This document shows positions 31,720-42,810 of a DNA stretch of 64,000 nucleotides, piece after piece. The notes under the pieces are model-generated. The model saw only the letters and a list, made by a program, of their open reading frames with translations. It did no database searches and was not told where the DNA came from. Where the stretch lies: NCBI GenBank assembly GCA_963682025.1, contig OY821521.1, forward strand, positions 97,834,854-97,898,853, given 5' to 3'. The translations under genes and the position numbers were made by a program. The DNA comes from Cordilura impudica. Its lineage: Eukaryota > Arthropoda > Insecta > Diptera > Scathophagidae. Position 1 is the first letter of the stretch. Every line of letters starts with the position of its first letter.

Positions 31720-33306
31720 AACAAGAGTGTTAAATTCGGCTGGGCCGAATCATTGATACCCTCCACCTGCATATTAAACCCAATATTACTGTACTGTACG
31801 GTACTGAAATTTAAATTTCGAATACCAATTAAATTTAAAGTTCTTGGCCTGTTTCTATTATAATTCCTTGTTATAAGAAACAATGATTGTGTCTTCTTTA
31901 GAAAGAATTCGTTACTATTTGAAAAATGGCATTATAACATCCAAAGTATGATTCCTATAAGAAAGTTTTGGGATAATTCATGATAATTCAAAAAAATAAA
32001 AAAATCAATAAATAAATTTCCAGATATTAATATTTATCTGAATTAGCTAGTAATTTGTAATTTTTATTTTTAATTTTTAATTTTCCATTTTTCATTTTTC
32101 GTTTTTCTTTTTTCATTTTTAATTTAAATTTTCCATTTTTCATTTATCGTTTTTCATTTTTCAATTATCGTTTTTCATGTTCCTTTTATAATTTTCATTT
32201 TCTAAATTCCATTTATCACTTTTCATTTTTCCTTTTCCATTTACCAATTTTCATTCCCCATTTTTCATTTTTAAGTTTTCGTTTTTCATTTTTAGTTTTT
32301 CATTTTCCATTCTTCATTTTTCAATTTACATTTTTCATTTTGCATTTTCCATTTTTCTTTTTCCATTTTCCATTTTTCATTTTGTATTTTCCATTCGCCA
32401 TTTTTCATTTTGTATTTTCCATTTTTTTCATTTTTCATTTTCCGTTTTTCATTTTCCATTTAGCATTTACCATTTTCCATTTTTCATTTTCTATTTACCA
32501 TACTCCATTTTTCATTTTCTATTTTCCGTTATTCATGTTTCTTTTTCCATTTTTCATTTTCCGTTCTCCATTTTCCGATTTTCAGTTTTCATTTTCAATT
32601 TTGTATTTTCCAGTTTTCATTTTCCATTTTTCATTTTCCATTCTCCATTTTCCATTTTTCATGTTTCCTTTTCCATTTTTCATTTCTCCGTTTTTCATTT
32701 CCGATTTTCCATTTTCCGTTTTTTATTTTCCATTTTTCATTTTTTATTTTCCATTCTCCATTCTCTATTTTCCATTTTTCGTTTTAATTTTTTCTTTCAT
32801 ATTGGCGATGTTTTTTATTATAACGTGATAAAAATTATGTGGCAATACTACTAACATAGCTCGTGGTAGTTGTGTTTGTTGGTATGATTGCATAATTTTT
32901 TTTTGTGGCTTTTTTGAACTGTGAATGTTGTTGTACAACTATTATGTTCAACCACTAAAATATAACAACAAGCACACTGGGTTTTATGTTTTTTTTTGCA
33001 GGTATCTACATGTTTTTGCTCGTATCTAAGCACAATGATGTCCGATTTAACCCATTTTCAATACCAACCTGCTGGGAATTATGGCAAATAATATTATTGT
33101 AACCTTACCCAGAAAAATTTTTTTTTGCGAATGAGCGTGATTTCAACAGACAGACGGACAGACGGACATCGCTATATCGACTCGAGCTGTGATAAGGATC
33201 AAGAATATATATACTTTATGGGGTCGGAAATTAGTTTTTCGACGCGTTATAAACGGAATGACAAACCTATATAAACCCTCTGCCACTGAGGTGTGGAGGG
33301 TATAAA
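31720..33306 (+). mobile_element. mini-me/DINE-1-like element with internal minisatellite
   Basis: The 5' end AACAAGAGTGTTAAATTCGG is followed by a GGCTGGGCC stem-loop and GATACCCTCCACCTGC. The 3' end holds the (GACA/GACG)n tract at 33152-33168, a conserved ATCGCTATATCGACTCG core, a TA-rich run (AATATATATACTTTATGGGG) and GGTGTGGAGGGTATAAAA. This is the known mini-me organisation, with two microsatellite-prone regions around a conserved core. The central 700 bp is a low-complexity array. The element encodes no protein. Confidence 0.85.
32060..32790 (+). repeat. TTTTCCATTTTTCA minisatellite
   Basis: About 55 units of 11-14 bp built from TTTTCATTTTCCAT. The frame 32340-32828 translates as a monotonous F-P-F-F-I-F-H-F pattern and is a by-product, not a gene. 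Confidence 0.9.
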
Positions 33307-33439
33307 AACGGAACTATTCGATACTTTACGGTCTTGAAAAATATCAGAAAAAATTTAATTTTCGATATAAATAAAAACAAAGAATTCAAATATAACTCAA
33401 AATATTTGATTAAAGTTTTTATTCAATGTAACTGATTAC

Positions 33440-33830
33440 AAAACGCTCAAAAAATATAACGTATTAAGGCTTTCACTATATCGTGCCCAGAAAATCCCCG
33501 CAGCAGAAAAAGCTCTTTATGATTCAACAATTGTTGGTTGCATGGATCTAAGGTAGATATATGTCAATTCTAAGTATTTATCACGATCTTCAACATCTTT
33601 AAATTCCATCATTTCTTATTTGGTCATTTTATTTATATCTCTTAAAGATTTCTGCTGTGGTTCTTGTGAACCTTCGAGATTTAAAGTTGATTTCGCTTGT
33701 ATTACTCGGTGAAGTTTTACTTTCATTGATAATATAATATCAGCAACAGGAGTGTGTGACATCTCTAAAACTTCTGGTATAATATCATCTATGTTTTGCA
33801 GAAAAGTTCTAATAATTGAATCATACATGC
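33440..33830 (-). pseudogene. hAT transposase C-terminus
   Basis: The minus strand reads FLQNIDDIIPEVLEMSHTPV and later EFKDVEDRDKYLELTYIYLR, then MQPTIVES-stop-RAFSAAGIFWARY and SLNTLYFLSVL. The P-T-x-V-x-S-x-R-A-F-S-A-A-G block is the hallmark of the hAT dimerisation domain. A TAA replaces the glutamate codon of S-E-R-A-F. The RNase-H-like catalytic core is not present. Confidence 0.8.
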
Positions 33831-34406
33831 GAATAACGTTGTAAACGCCGTTTTTTGTAAAACAGTTTTTTTTTTTTTTTTTGCAGATAACCGTTTATTA
33901 GGCTCTCCCTCATTACCCAAATATCAAATCAGCTGAATTTATGCCTCTTATCGTTATCAAAATACAATTAGAGAGTCATAGTCAGTGGAAGGACGTTGCA
34001 AGTGACTAGCAAAATGTTTCGAAGTGAATTGTCGAAATCTACATATACATATATAGTGTAACAGAGGTACAAATAGGAAAATTAATGTTGAAAATTGGAA
34101 AGATATTAAAAATAAAAGATTAAGAAATAGCTCCAGAACAGGTATTATGGAAAAACGTTTTAAGTGTTTATTACTTTAATTTTCATTTAAATATTTTTAA
34201 TATAGATTTGTGATTGCCGATGCAACTCTAATCGAGTTAATGTAGCCTAAAAGAAGAAGAAACGGAATGGAGGGTATTTCTCTTCGCAACTGTTTTGTAA
34301 ATTATTTTTTACCTAGAAAGGCAAAAGAGAGAGGGAGAGTATGCAAAAAATTATTTGCAATACATTTCAGGTAGAATTTCGATATTGGTTGTCCATAGAG
34401 ACTACG
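33831..34406. other. Unassigned, with a 16-bp T run
   Basis: A T-run at about 33867-33882; otherwise nothing recognised. Confidence 0.35.
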
Positions 34407-34619
34407 TTATAAGCAACGTTTGTATAAGCTCTGCTTACAGCGTTTTATCGACTTTTTTATACGCTCTTTTAGACTGATGATCATTATATTATGTTTACCA
34501 TATTCATCGAAAGGGTCTCTTTGTAGTATCGTCTTTATGTCATTTCTCGAATCAGTTGGCAAACAATATTGTGGCTTGAAAAGTTGCAATAGTTTACAAA
34601 AGTGGTAAATAAAAAACAT
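34407..34619 (-). pseudogene. Possible transposon-derived ORF fragment
   Basis: The minus strand reads LLQLFKPQYCLPTDSRNDIK then TILQRDPFDEYG. The F/L-L-x-L-x-x-x-x-x-x-L-P-x-D-x-R-x-x-L/I-x-T pattern occurs in multi-copy, probably transposon-linked arthropod proteins (my recollection, not checked). No complete domain; low confidence. Confidence 0.3.
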
Positions 34620-34922
34620 ATTTTATTAGAGCACGAAATTCATATAAAAAATCCTTATTGCAAAATAACTGAAGCAAGATGGCTTCAGATTACTATTGAT
34701 GATCCAAATATACGTAGAGTACGAAAAAATCATAGTATTGCAGAGATGTGGATATGCTATAAGTTAAATTCCAAACGAACACGAACCTTATCAAAATATA
34801 CTATGCCGCTTGTTTGGGAAGATTCTATAAAAATAAGCGATGAGAAGAAAAAGAACCTGGTAGCAATGGCATCATACTTACCTGAGAAGTACGCTGATTT
34901 TTATAAATCTATCTGCCGTTAA
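34602..34922 (+). other. Unrecognised ORF, 106 residues
   Basis: The frame is open from before 34640 to TAA at 34920 and has good protein-like composition: ITIDDPNIRRVRKNHSIAEM, then WICYKLNSKRTRTLSKYTMP, and a C-terminus KKKNLVAMASYLPEKYADFY. It runs divergently from, and overlaps, the minus-strand fragment at 34407-34619. The C-terminal pattern suggests a conserved tail, but I cannot name the family. The start is uncertain because the ATG at 34602 may be fortuitous. Confidence 0.35.
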
Positions 34923-35009
34923 ATTAAGTGAAATTAAAATTTAAGGTTCGAGAGCAAACCCACATATTTCTTTTGAGTTTTTGATTTATTTTCTTTTGCG
35001 TTATTATAT

Positions 35010-35927
35010 TAAGGGATTTCACTCTTAGTAAATTACCCTAGTAACCCTTGTAAATGTTGTACATATAGTAAAAGTACTACTATTTACAACACCACAACAA
35101 AAAAATGTATGAAATTGAAATTTACTACGCTGTGTTTAAAGTACAAGGGTAAAAGCTATAATACATCTACAAGACTAAACATTTACAAGACTGAAACAGC
35201 TGTTTCTTGAGCTGCCAAAACAATTGTTTATTTTTGAATTTTTCATTTTGTGGTAAATGGATCAAAAAAAATTTATCAAAATAATGAAAAGCCCCTTCTC
35301 CAGGTGACCCACCCGAGTCTGTATAGGGAAATTGCTAACTGGTACTCAACTGGAAATTGTTCACATGAATGGGAAATTGTTCACATGAATCATAGACACC
35401 AGTGTATGAAACTCAATTCGACTAACCCTCAGCATTTGCAAAAATCTGTTGTCATCTAATTGGGAAAGACATTTAGTGACCACTTCATTGATATTGGAAC
35501 CGAATTTCAAGCTCCGCGGCGGTACACTTTATCTAAAATAATGTCATCAACCAATTTATCTAAAATGTGGTCAATGGCATCATGTTCACATGTATCAACA
35601 AAAGGAAAGTAGTTATATTTTTTTTATTGTTTTTATTATTGCAAGTAATAATCCAACATCCAGAATCTCTGCAAATTCTATTTCGTCATCTGCATTTTGT
35701 ACTATAAAATTTATAATTTTTTCCGTAATTTTGGGCATTTTTCTTATCTGCAATTTCTTGTTGATATTCTAAGTTTTCAAATTGATAAAAAAAAAAAACA
35801 AAACAAAAAACAGCTGATTCATTAGTTTACAATACACAACACAAACAACACGCTTTGCAGTATAAAATCGTTGTAAATATAACAGGGTTTTAAATTTAAC
35901 ACCAAGAGTGAATACCGCTATTATGTT
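35010..35927. mobile_element. 0.9-kb element with TIR-like ends
   Basis: The ends pair imperfectly over about 55 bp: GGGATTTCACTCTTAGTAAA at the left against GCGGTATTCACTCTTGGTGT read in from the right, then CCCTTGTAAATG against CCCTGTTATATTTAC. Inside, at about 35345-35390, a 19-bp sequence containing GGAAATTGTTCACATGAAT occurs twice in tandem. No transposase motif or clear target duplication. The ORF 35250-35459 is unrecognised. Confidence 0.45.
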
Positions 35928-36273
35928 ATGTTATGTTACTTTGTTGTGAAATCGAATTAAAGTTTTTGTTATAAATTATGTTTAGTAACTAGAATTTAAT
36001 TTTGTTTTAATTCTATAATGAGCCTTTTATTTAAAAAACTGAAGAAAATCATTACAATTATCTTAAATTATCTTAAATATAATTCATTTCTTCATGTGAA
36101 AAACGTTTTAAATGCCATCTTACGCTCTGTTGTATAACATAGAATGATGTTGTATGTAGTAATGAGTTGTGGATATGAAACGGTATTCCACTGTGGACAG
36201 AAATAATTTGCAATATATTAAATAAATAAATTTTATTAAACAATTTTTTTATAAAATAGTTTTTTTATTTAAA
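35928..36273. other. Intergenic stretch, nothing recognised
   Basis: No supported feature. Confidence 0.35.
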
Positions 36274-36650
36274 CTATCAAATTCCAGCCCTCGAAATTCG
36301 AGTGCAAATTCTAGGAGCTTTTATTTTTTCCTTTAATAAAGACCCTAAAGGTATGCTAATCAATTATAGCCAATTTGCAAATCAACACAAAAAACAAACT
36401 CATTTTTATTACAGCCACATTAATAATTTTAATAAACATACACGTAGCATTGTATAATTTTATGTATGTGTTAGTAGCAACTTTAAATACAATTTACTCA
36501 AAATAAAGGACAAAATTGAAAAATCTGTAAATCTATAAAACGGCGAAAAAGAAATACCTTTCAAATAATATACGTTTGGTTAAAATTGGGATAAAACGGT
36601 AGAACAAAACATCGGTCACAAGAAATCGCCTAGCCTATTAATATTATAGA
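36274..36650 (-). mobile_element. Short non-autonomous Helitron, copy 3
   Basis: The 5' TCTATAATATTAATAGGCTA is at 36650 (minus strand); the 3' hairpin is intact, but the terminal CTAG is mutated to CTAT on the plus strand. The flanks are A and T. Confidence 0.8.
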
Positions 36651-37162
36651 TGTCTTTATAATGAATTAACAAACAATAATTTAAAACATTTTTTTACTTT
36701 TAAAAATTTTTTTACAATTTCTGAACAATTTAATTTTGTTGTTTACAATGTTATTCGCAGCTATGCTTCAATTTTCATCACAATGACTAATAATCATTTT
36801 TACAAAAGCTTCAGTTATTGAAGTTTTACTTGTTTTCTTCATTTGATGCAACTAGGCCGTGGCAATTATTTAACCCTTTAATGTCCGATGTTGCATATAG
36901 GCAGCATTGTATATTTTAGCTTATAAGTCCCGTAATTTTTATTTTTTTCTCATACGAGTAGCTTGATATATTGTACAAGCCTAATTGCAAATATTTTGTT
37001 GTAAATATTGATAGAGATCATTTATTTGAGAGCTAATCGAATTTGATTGCACATGTAAAAAGTGAGTTTACTAATAATCACCAAAAAATAAGTAATAAAG
37101 ATATTTAAAAGTTTAAACTTAACTGCTTAAATTTATAGCTTAAGTGTAAGAAAATTAGAGAA
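36651..37162. other. Intergenic stretch, nothing recognised
   Basis: No supported feature. Confidence 0.35.
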
Positions 37163-37480
37163 AACAAGTAAGAGTGTTAAATTCGGCTATGCCGAATCTT
37201 TGATACCCTCCACCTGGGTTTTACGTTTACATTAATATCTGGACTTCTTGCACTATTTGTAACAAATGTATAAAAAATATTTGAATATGTAAACACTTTG
37301 ATAAACCTATTACTGAATTATTACAACAAATGCTCTGAATTTTCAGCATTTTATAGAGGTGTCTACATATTTTAGGTCATAAATTGGCAGAATGACTCCC
37401 GATTTATCCCATTTTAAATACTAACCTGATCCAGATAATTACAAACAATATTAAGTTTAACCAGGTAAATGGTTTATTTT
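37163..37480 (+). repeat. mini-me/DINE-like element, 5' part
   Basis: AACAAGTAAGAGTGTTAAATT, split by one base from the 31720 copy, then the GGCTATGCC stem-loop and TACCCTCCACCTGGG. Around 37365-37470 it matches 33005-33110 (GTCTACATATTTTAGG, CCCGATTTATCCCATTTTA). The 3' half is absent. Confidence 0.75.
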
Positions 37481-37978
37481 GTAATGTTCTTTTTAATTTA
37501 AATTTTTTAATATAAAGGTGCATTTTATTTTTTACAATCCTTTTCAATTTTCCAGACCTATTAGTATAGGGCACATTTGTGAGTCCGCATAGATCAACTT
37601 TCAACTCTTACTTCTTTTTATTGTATTAAATCTATCTTTGTGTCTTTAAATTATTTAAGATAATTAAGATGAAAATATTTAACAAACTGTTTTTTTTAGT
37701 TAATATCTGAACATTTTACTGATACAAGGCAAAACTAAAACTGCCAAAAATTTCAGTCAAAACTATTTTGAATGTATTTGTAAAATATCGCATAATTTTT
37801 TTCAATTTTAAACTTTAAAGTCTTTTTAAGTCTGGTAATAACTCCATAATATGAAGGAAGTAAATATGTGGATTCTTTAATAACAATGACAAGTATAAAA
37901 CACTGTTTTGTGCATAACATTAAAATATTATAAATTTGAGCATAATTAATTTAGAAACATAATTAATTTTAGAAAAAT
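37481..37978. other. Intergenic stretch, nothing recognised
   Basis: A+T-rich; the ORF 37404-37604 overlaps the repeat and is not supported. Confidence 0.35.
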
Positions 37979-38222
37979 GGCCGAATCGTTTTTCGATGAT
38001 GCTGAAAACACATCAAAGAAATACAGAACATAAAGATTTTGCTTCAGTTAGTTGAGAGACGAGAAGCTAATGGATGGCTGGAGCAGGTCAAAGGTGACGA
38101 CTATAAATGCAAATGCAAGGCTTTTGAAAATATATTAAAATGCGATAAATCAGATCTAAGTATACATGCTTATAACCACTGTTATAAAAAATCTTTTAAA
38201 CCCAACAGTATTGCCATAATTT
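37979..38222 (+). pseudogene. Zinc-finger N-terminus of a hAT-type transposase
   Basis: A start MAESFFDDAENTSKKYRT precedes a stop at 38032. In the next frame, LQLVERREANGWLEQVKGDD is followed by YKCKCKAFENILKCDKSDL and SIHAYNHCYKKS. The W-L-x(n)-K-C-K-C...D-L-x-x-H-A-x-N-H-x-K-K layout is that of BED/TTF-like fingers at the start of hAT transposases, with the second cysteine displaced. It lies on the opposite strand to the C-terminus at 38555-39051. Confidence 0.5.
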
Positions 38223-39374
38223 GAAATTGTAAAGATGCTAAATTGCAAAAAAAGATGCTTAAACGTACTGGATGCTAAATTTTTTTTTTCAAATTTCATT
38301 ACCTTTATACTGAAAAATTATATACTTATTAATAAATTCTTTGGTTTTTAAATCGAAAAATTAATATAAAGCATATGTTTCGATTTATATTTTTTAATTT
38401 TTAATTAAAATTATTTTGGATTTCATCTGAAATTTTTATTAACATCAAATTGAGTTTATTTTAAACTTAAATTAAATATTTTTAATTTTAGAGGGATTTT
38501 TTTTTATTTAAAATATAACAGAAATTACATTATCAAAAGATACGATTATATTAGAATAATTGGTTTATGGAATCTAACATTTCTGTGATGTCTTCATCTT
38601 CAAGTTCTTCTTGGCTCTGATATATTTCTGACGATCGACTCTTATCAACGACATCGCTCGGTATATTGTAAGTGTGACAGCACCAATTTTTCAATTTCAA
38701 TCCTTCTTTTATACGTATTACAGAACATAACAACTCGGATTTTATTCTGTTCGAAGTTTGATTTTAATTAAAGCTATTAAGCTAAACAAACGTTCAACTT
38801 CGGCTTTTGAGAAAGACAAAACTAATATAGACAACACAAATATTGATTCCTAAAATGGATTTTCGCCAATAGAATTTTTCAATCCATAAAGAGGTTGTAT
38901 TCAGTGTTGTATCCCAGTTTTGTTCTGTGATATAACTCCATTGGATTTGAATTTTTTCTGTTTCAGATGATATAAATTTAAACTCTTCTAATATATTGGT
39001 TATCTGTTCTTTTACCCGTTTTAATGTGTTTTGTATTGAAAATTTTGGCATTTTTTAATACAATAATATTTTTTGGCAATCGACTTTCAAATTCATTAAA
39101 AACTGTTGTTGGTGTTTACATTCTTCTATTTCAAAATGTTTTGTTATATTTGTTGAAAGAAACGAGCAGAGTGGTAAAAGGAGTAGTACACAAAATTACT
39201 GTACTACACTTTGAGAAATAAAAACATATCAATACCATTAAAAGATGCTAAAAGCAACATTTTATTAATAAAAGATTCTAAGTTAGCATCTAGCATCTTT
39301 TGATAAATTTTGGATGCTAAACGACAAAAAAAGTTGCTAAATCTAGCAACTAAAAAGCTAAAACGGCAACACTG
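38223..39374 (-). mobile_element. hAT element remnant
   Basis: The minus-strand 5' end CAGTGTTGCCGTTTTAGC at 39374 is a hAT-type terminus. Both terminal regions (39220-39374 and 38230-38280) carry repeated GATGCTAAA-type motifs, as expected of subterminal binding sites. The right-hand end of the transposon is not a clean copy of CAGTG, so the lower boundary is approximate. Confidence 0.6.
38555..39051 (-). pseudogene. hAT transposase C-terminal part
   Basis: The minus strand gives MPKFSIQNTLKRVKEQITN, then TEQNWDTTLNTTSLWIEKFY. After a frameshift comes LSFSKAEVERLFSLIALIKI, which is the hAT S-x-A-x-V-E-R-x-F-S block. After another shift comes VIRIKEGLKLKNWCCHTYNI. Frameshifts at about 38830 and 38730 and missing upstream catalytic residues make it a relic. 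It is distinct from the hAT remnant at 33440-33830. Confidence 0.8.
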
Positions 39375-39436
39375 AAAACCAAGAACAAATATTCTGTTTG
39401 AGTTGTAACATCTCATTTGCAAGACATTTTAATTAA

Positions 39437-39935
39437 GCTGCGTTCACACTATGTGTTTTGCTTGTGTTTTTCTTATTGTTTTAGCACATGCAATTTGTAC
39501 ACATAGTGTGAACCCTTTCAAAAACTGTTTATGTACAACACATTTGGCAAAACATATGTACATTTTTCAATTAGAGCAGGTTCTATTTTGGCATGACAAC
39601 CATATTAAAATACAATACTGCTTGTGGCGAAAGAAAAACAGAGTAAATTATAAAGATAAATATTGAAAGAAAAATAAATTGTTTAATATTAATTAACAAT
39701 TAAAAAATATAAAAAATATATTACTTTATTTTTAACAATAACTTTTTGTAAATTCACAAATTAAATCAGCTGTTGTTTACATTTAGAGGTGATGTCATAC
39801 GGAAATACATATGTACGTTTGATCGCAAAATGATGAATTGTATGTAAAACGCCAATTTTGACACACACGCCGAATTACGTATGGATCGTAAAACTGAATT
39901 TACATATGGAAAATACACATAGTGTAAACACACCT
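39437..39935. mobile_element. 499-bp MITE with TTAA target duplication
   Basis: TTAA lies at 39433-39436 and 39936-39939. The inverted ends are GCTGCGTTCACACTATGTG and, read inwards from the right, AGGTGTGTTTACACTATGTG. An internal copy of ACACATAGTGTGAACCC (39500-39516) repeats the end. TTAA plus these ends suggests mobilisation by a piggyBac-like transposase (inference). There is no coding content. Confidence 0.7.
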
Positions 39936-39939
39936 TTAA

Positions 39940-40817
39940 TTGTGTAAATTTTAAATGCACATCTAACCATATCAAAAAGATGAATTAAACAGAATTGCAA
40001 AAATATTTTTTTTATAATATCTGTATGTTTTTTATATTATTCTTATGTAATTCTCATGATATTTTTATCTTATTTTTTATTTTTACATAATTGAAATTGT
40101 ACAAATTAAAAATAAATTTTAAAAAAAGTAGTGTAGGGAAAAAAGGGAATTTTTTTCATAAGCGTAGAGATTTCTGAAAAAATCTCCTGGCATCACTAGT
40201 ACCTATTAAAAAACAATGTAAAAATTCACAAGACAACGCGACATAGACTTGCTTTGTTCAAAAGCTTCCATAAGACTGAATGAAATTGTTGCTTACTTTA
40301 CTCTTTGGTGAGTATTTTCATTTTTGTTCGGCTGTATACATATAAGAAGCCAATTTGAGTTCGGTTTACTCGTGCTGCTATGCATATGTTTGTGTGTTAA
40401 CAAAAATATACGATATCCCAGTCATCATTTCGAAGATTGTTTTAACAAAAATTACCTTACTGTGTCTTCTTCGAGCACTTTTGATGATTAAAAACTGCTT
40501 AATCACATGCGCTATTAGAAAAAGACTAGATAATGATTTTTGCTTTCTCTTAGAAAGTGATTTATAGAAAAATTACATTAAATAAGACTCAAAAATGAGT
40601 CGAAACTGATTAGAAAAGCGGATAAAAAGCACTCTCAAGAAGATTCGCGGGTAAGGTAATATTTAATCCCAACAAAAGAATATTTTGAGATCAGCAAAAG
40701 GGCGCATTTATAACTGTTTTAATAGCACATATGAGTCAAAAAGACTCTACATGATCATTTATTGCATAAAATGCTTACTGGGATTTTATTCACTATCTGT
40801 AGAAACAGGTTTTTTAA
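39940..40817. other. Intergenic stretch, nothing recognised
   Basis: ORFs such as 40355-40567 lack domains. No repeat structure noted. Confidence 0.35.
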
Positions 40818-41300
40818 GTCGGGGGTCACACAAGGCAATTTTTATTGCGCAACTTTTTGGCAATTCTCTTTTGAAATTGCTTTTATGTCCACACACGACA
40901 ATTTCTTCGGCAATTTTACTGTTTTGTTGTGTTTTTATTTTCTTATAATTTGACATTTGTGCTCTAGTCGTAAAGAACAATAATAAAATTAAATACATAC
41001 ATACATAAATTAATTTAATTGGTTTTGTTGAAAAATGAATTCAAAAGAAAAAAATTAAGTCCCGATTCCATTTAAAGGCTATTTTAATAAACTAAACAAT
41101 AATTACGAATTCTTCACACCAAGAAGCGAAACACCGAATGAAAAGAAATGTCAAATATTCAACAAAAAAAAAAAGCGAATGAGAGAATTGCTTGAAATAT
41201 CCGAGAACCGGCAATTATTTTTCCCTTTTTATTCCCCTCACCGCAAACATCTACAAACTCAAGAATTGCGCAACAAAAGTTGCCTTGTGTGAACTCGGAC
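40818..41300. mobile_element. 483-bp MITE, TTAA on the left
   Basis: TTAA at 40814-40817 precedes GTCGGGGGTCACACAAGGCA. Read inwards, the right end is GTCCGAGTTCACACAAGGCA, and the inner TTGCGCAA motifs also pair. The right flank is CTAAG, so that TTAA is decayed or the element ends slightly differently. The ends share GTTCACAC with the MITE at 39437, suggesting one superfamily. Confidence 0.65.
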
Positions 41301-41465
41301 TAAGTAAAACAAATCTGCATACAATTTCAATTCTATTTCGTTCACAATGATACGATCAGTTTGTTTACTAGCTACTAGTAAAATAAGAAAATAGTATTAT
41401 AATACAGCGTAATGATGAATTGTACTTCTCAATTAGTTTATTTTTAATGTGCCATAAGAAGTTCG

Positions 41466-41735
41466 GTTTGTGCTAAGAAAAGCATGAATATATGTTTCCC
41501 AGGGCGAAGCTTCATCATTGCACTATGATTGAGTTGAGCTCCGCGACTATTCATAATGTGAATAGCTCGTGTCAGAAATTTTTGGTAGTTGGGAATGGCG
41601 TTTGTGTTAAGAAAAGCATAAACGCATGTTTCCCAGGGCAAGGCTCGATCATTGCACATTGATTGAGCTGAGCTCCGCGGTTATTCTTAATGTGGATAAC
41701 GTTGAAACAAAATTTTCGGAATGGCGTTTGCCTCC
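41466..41735. repeat. Two-copy tandem duplication, about 135 bp unit
   Basis: Units start GTTTGTGCTAAGAAAAGCAT and GTTTGTGTTAAGAAAAGCAT and share TGTTTCCCAGGGC, GATCATTGCA-like and GAGCTCCGCG blocks. A third start (GCGTTTGCC) follows. The minus-strand ORF 41444-41659 spans both units, so its internal repetition reflects the duplication. Confidence 0.75.
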
Positions 41736-42590
41736 GTCCCGACATTAAATAACAAAGTTTAAAAATTTATTTTAATTAACATCTTTTTTTAACATCTGAC
41801 AAAAAATAGTATTTTTCTAAACAACAATTTTTTTACAGGCTAAATAAATATTTTATGGCTTACCTACCTACCTACTACTTTTGAAAGCAAGTATGCAGGG
41901 TTTATACATGTACTAAAAATACAACTCTTAAAACCATACTATTTTTTCAACTCTAAAAATTTCAGAATTTTGTAAAAATAAAATAAAATACCGATTTATT
42001 TTAATATGCGCTTATTATGGATATACATATACAAAATATATGAATATTATTTATAGTATTTTGATATTGGCAACAGTAGTATGTATCAATTTGTAACATT
42101 TTGTGATGTTATAAAAATCGCGGAATATTGATATTGATTTTATATAGTTTCTTTTATTAATTAATTAACTTAAATATTACACCAAAAAATATTGATATTG
42201 ATGAATTTTTATATTATTAACACAACGACCACAAAAACAACATGCACAGCTATGACAAAATACAAAATTTAGGAAAACAATATAGGAAAACGTCATATTT
42301 TTTTTTACCTTTTCAGTGATTTCTCGGCACCTATGAAACCTATTGTCATGATTTAAAAACATGAACATTTCCAAGATGTTAGTGAATCATTCTCACTAAA
42401 AACAAGCGCCCTATCTGCCCTATTGAGGGCGTTATCACAAGAACACATATTCAAATCATATTTTCTCATGACTTTTTAATTCTTCGCTCAATTCTCGGGA
42501 CCAGATTAACCGATTTGGACGATTTTAAATAGCAAACTTCTCAGGATGTTAGTGAATCATTTTTTATACCAAGGAGCACCCTAGCTATCC
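41736..42590. other. Unassigned, part may belong to a mini-me element
   Basis: GATGTTAGTGAATCATT occurs at about 42377 and again at about 42545, each followed by GCRCCCTA-like text, so a 170-bp unit is loosely duplicated just before the mini-me 3' region. Nothing else is supported. Confidence 0.45.
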
Positions 42591-42810
42591 GATTGAAGCC
42601 GTCATCGTGATTTCCACAGACGGACAGACGGACAGACGGACAGCCGGACAGACGGACAGACGGACAGACGGACATCGTTATATCAACTTCGCTTGTTATA
42701 AGGATCACAAATATATATATTTTATGGGGTCCAGAATTTTTTTTCTAATTATTACAAACGGAATGACAAACTTATATATACCCTCTGCACACTGGAGTGG
42801 AGGGTATAAA
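42591..42810 (+). repeat. mini-me/DINE-like 3' region
   Basis: A (GGACAGAC)n tract of about 70 bp at 42617-42675, then ATCGTTATATCAACTTCG, an AATATATATATTTTATGGGG run, and ACTGGAGTGGAGGGTATAAA as the terminal box. The 5' end of the element was not located nearby. Confidence 0.8.

Noticed and set aside
32340..32828. 162-residue ORF
   Set aside because: It is the translation of a 12-14-bp minisatellite (endless F, P, I, H); not a protein gene.
42617..42675. Regular short repeat that could suggest a CRISPR-like array
   Set aside because: It is a (GACA/GACG)n microsatellite within a mini-me element, with no spacers.
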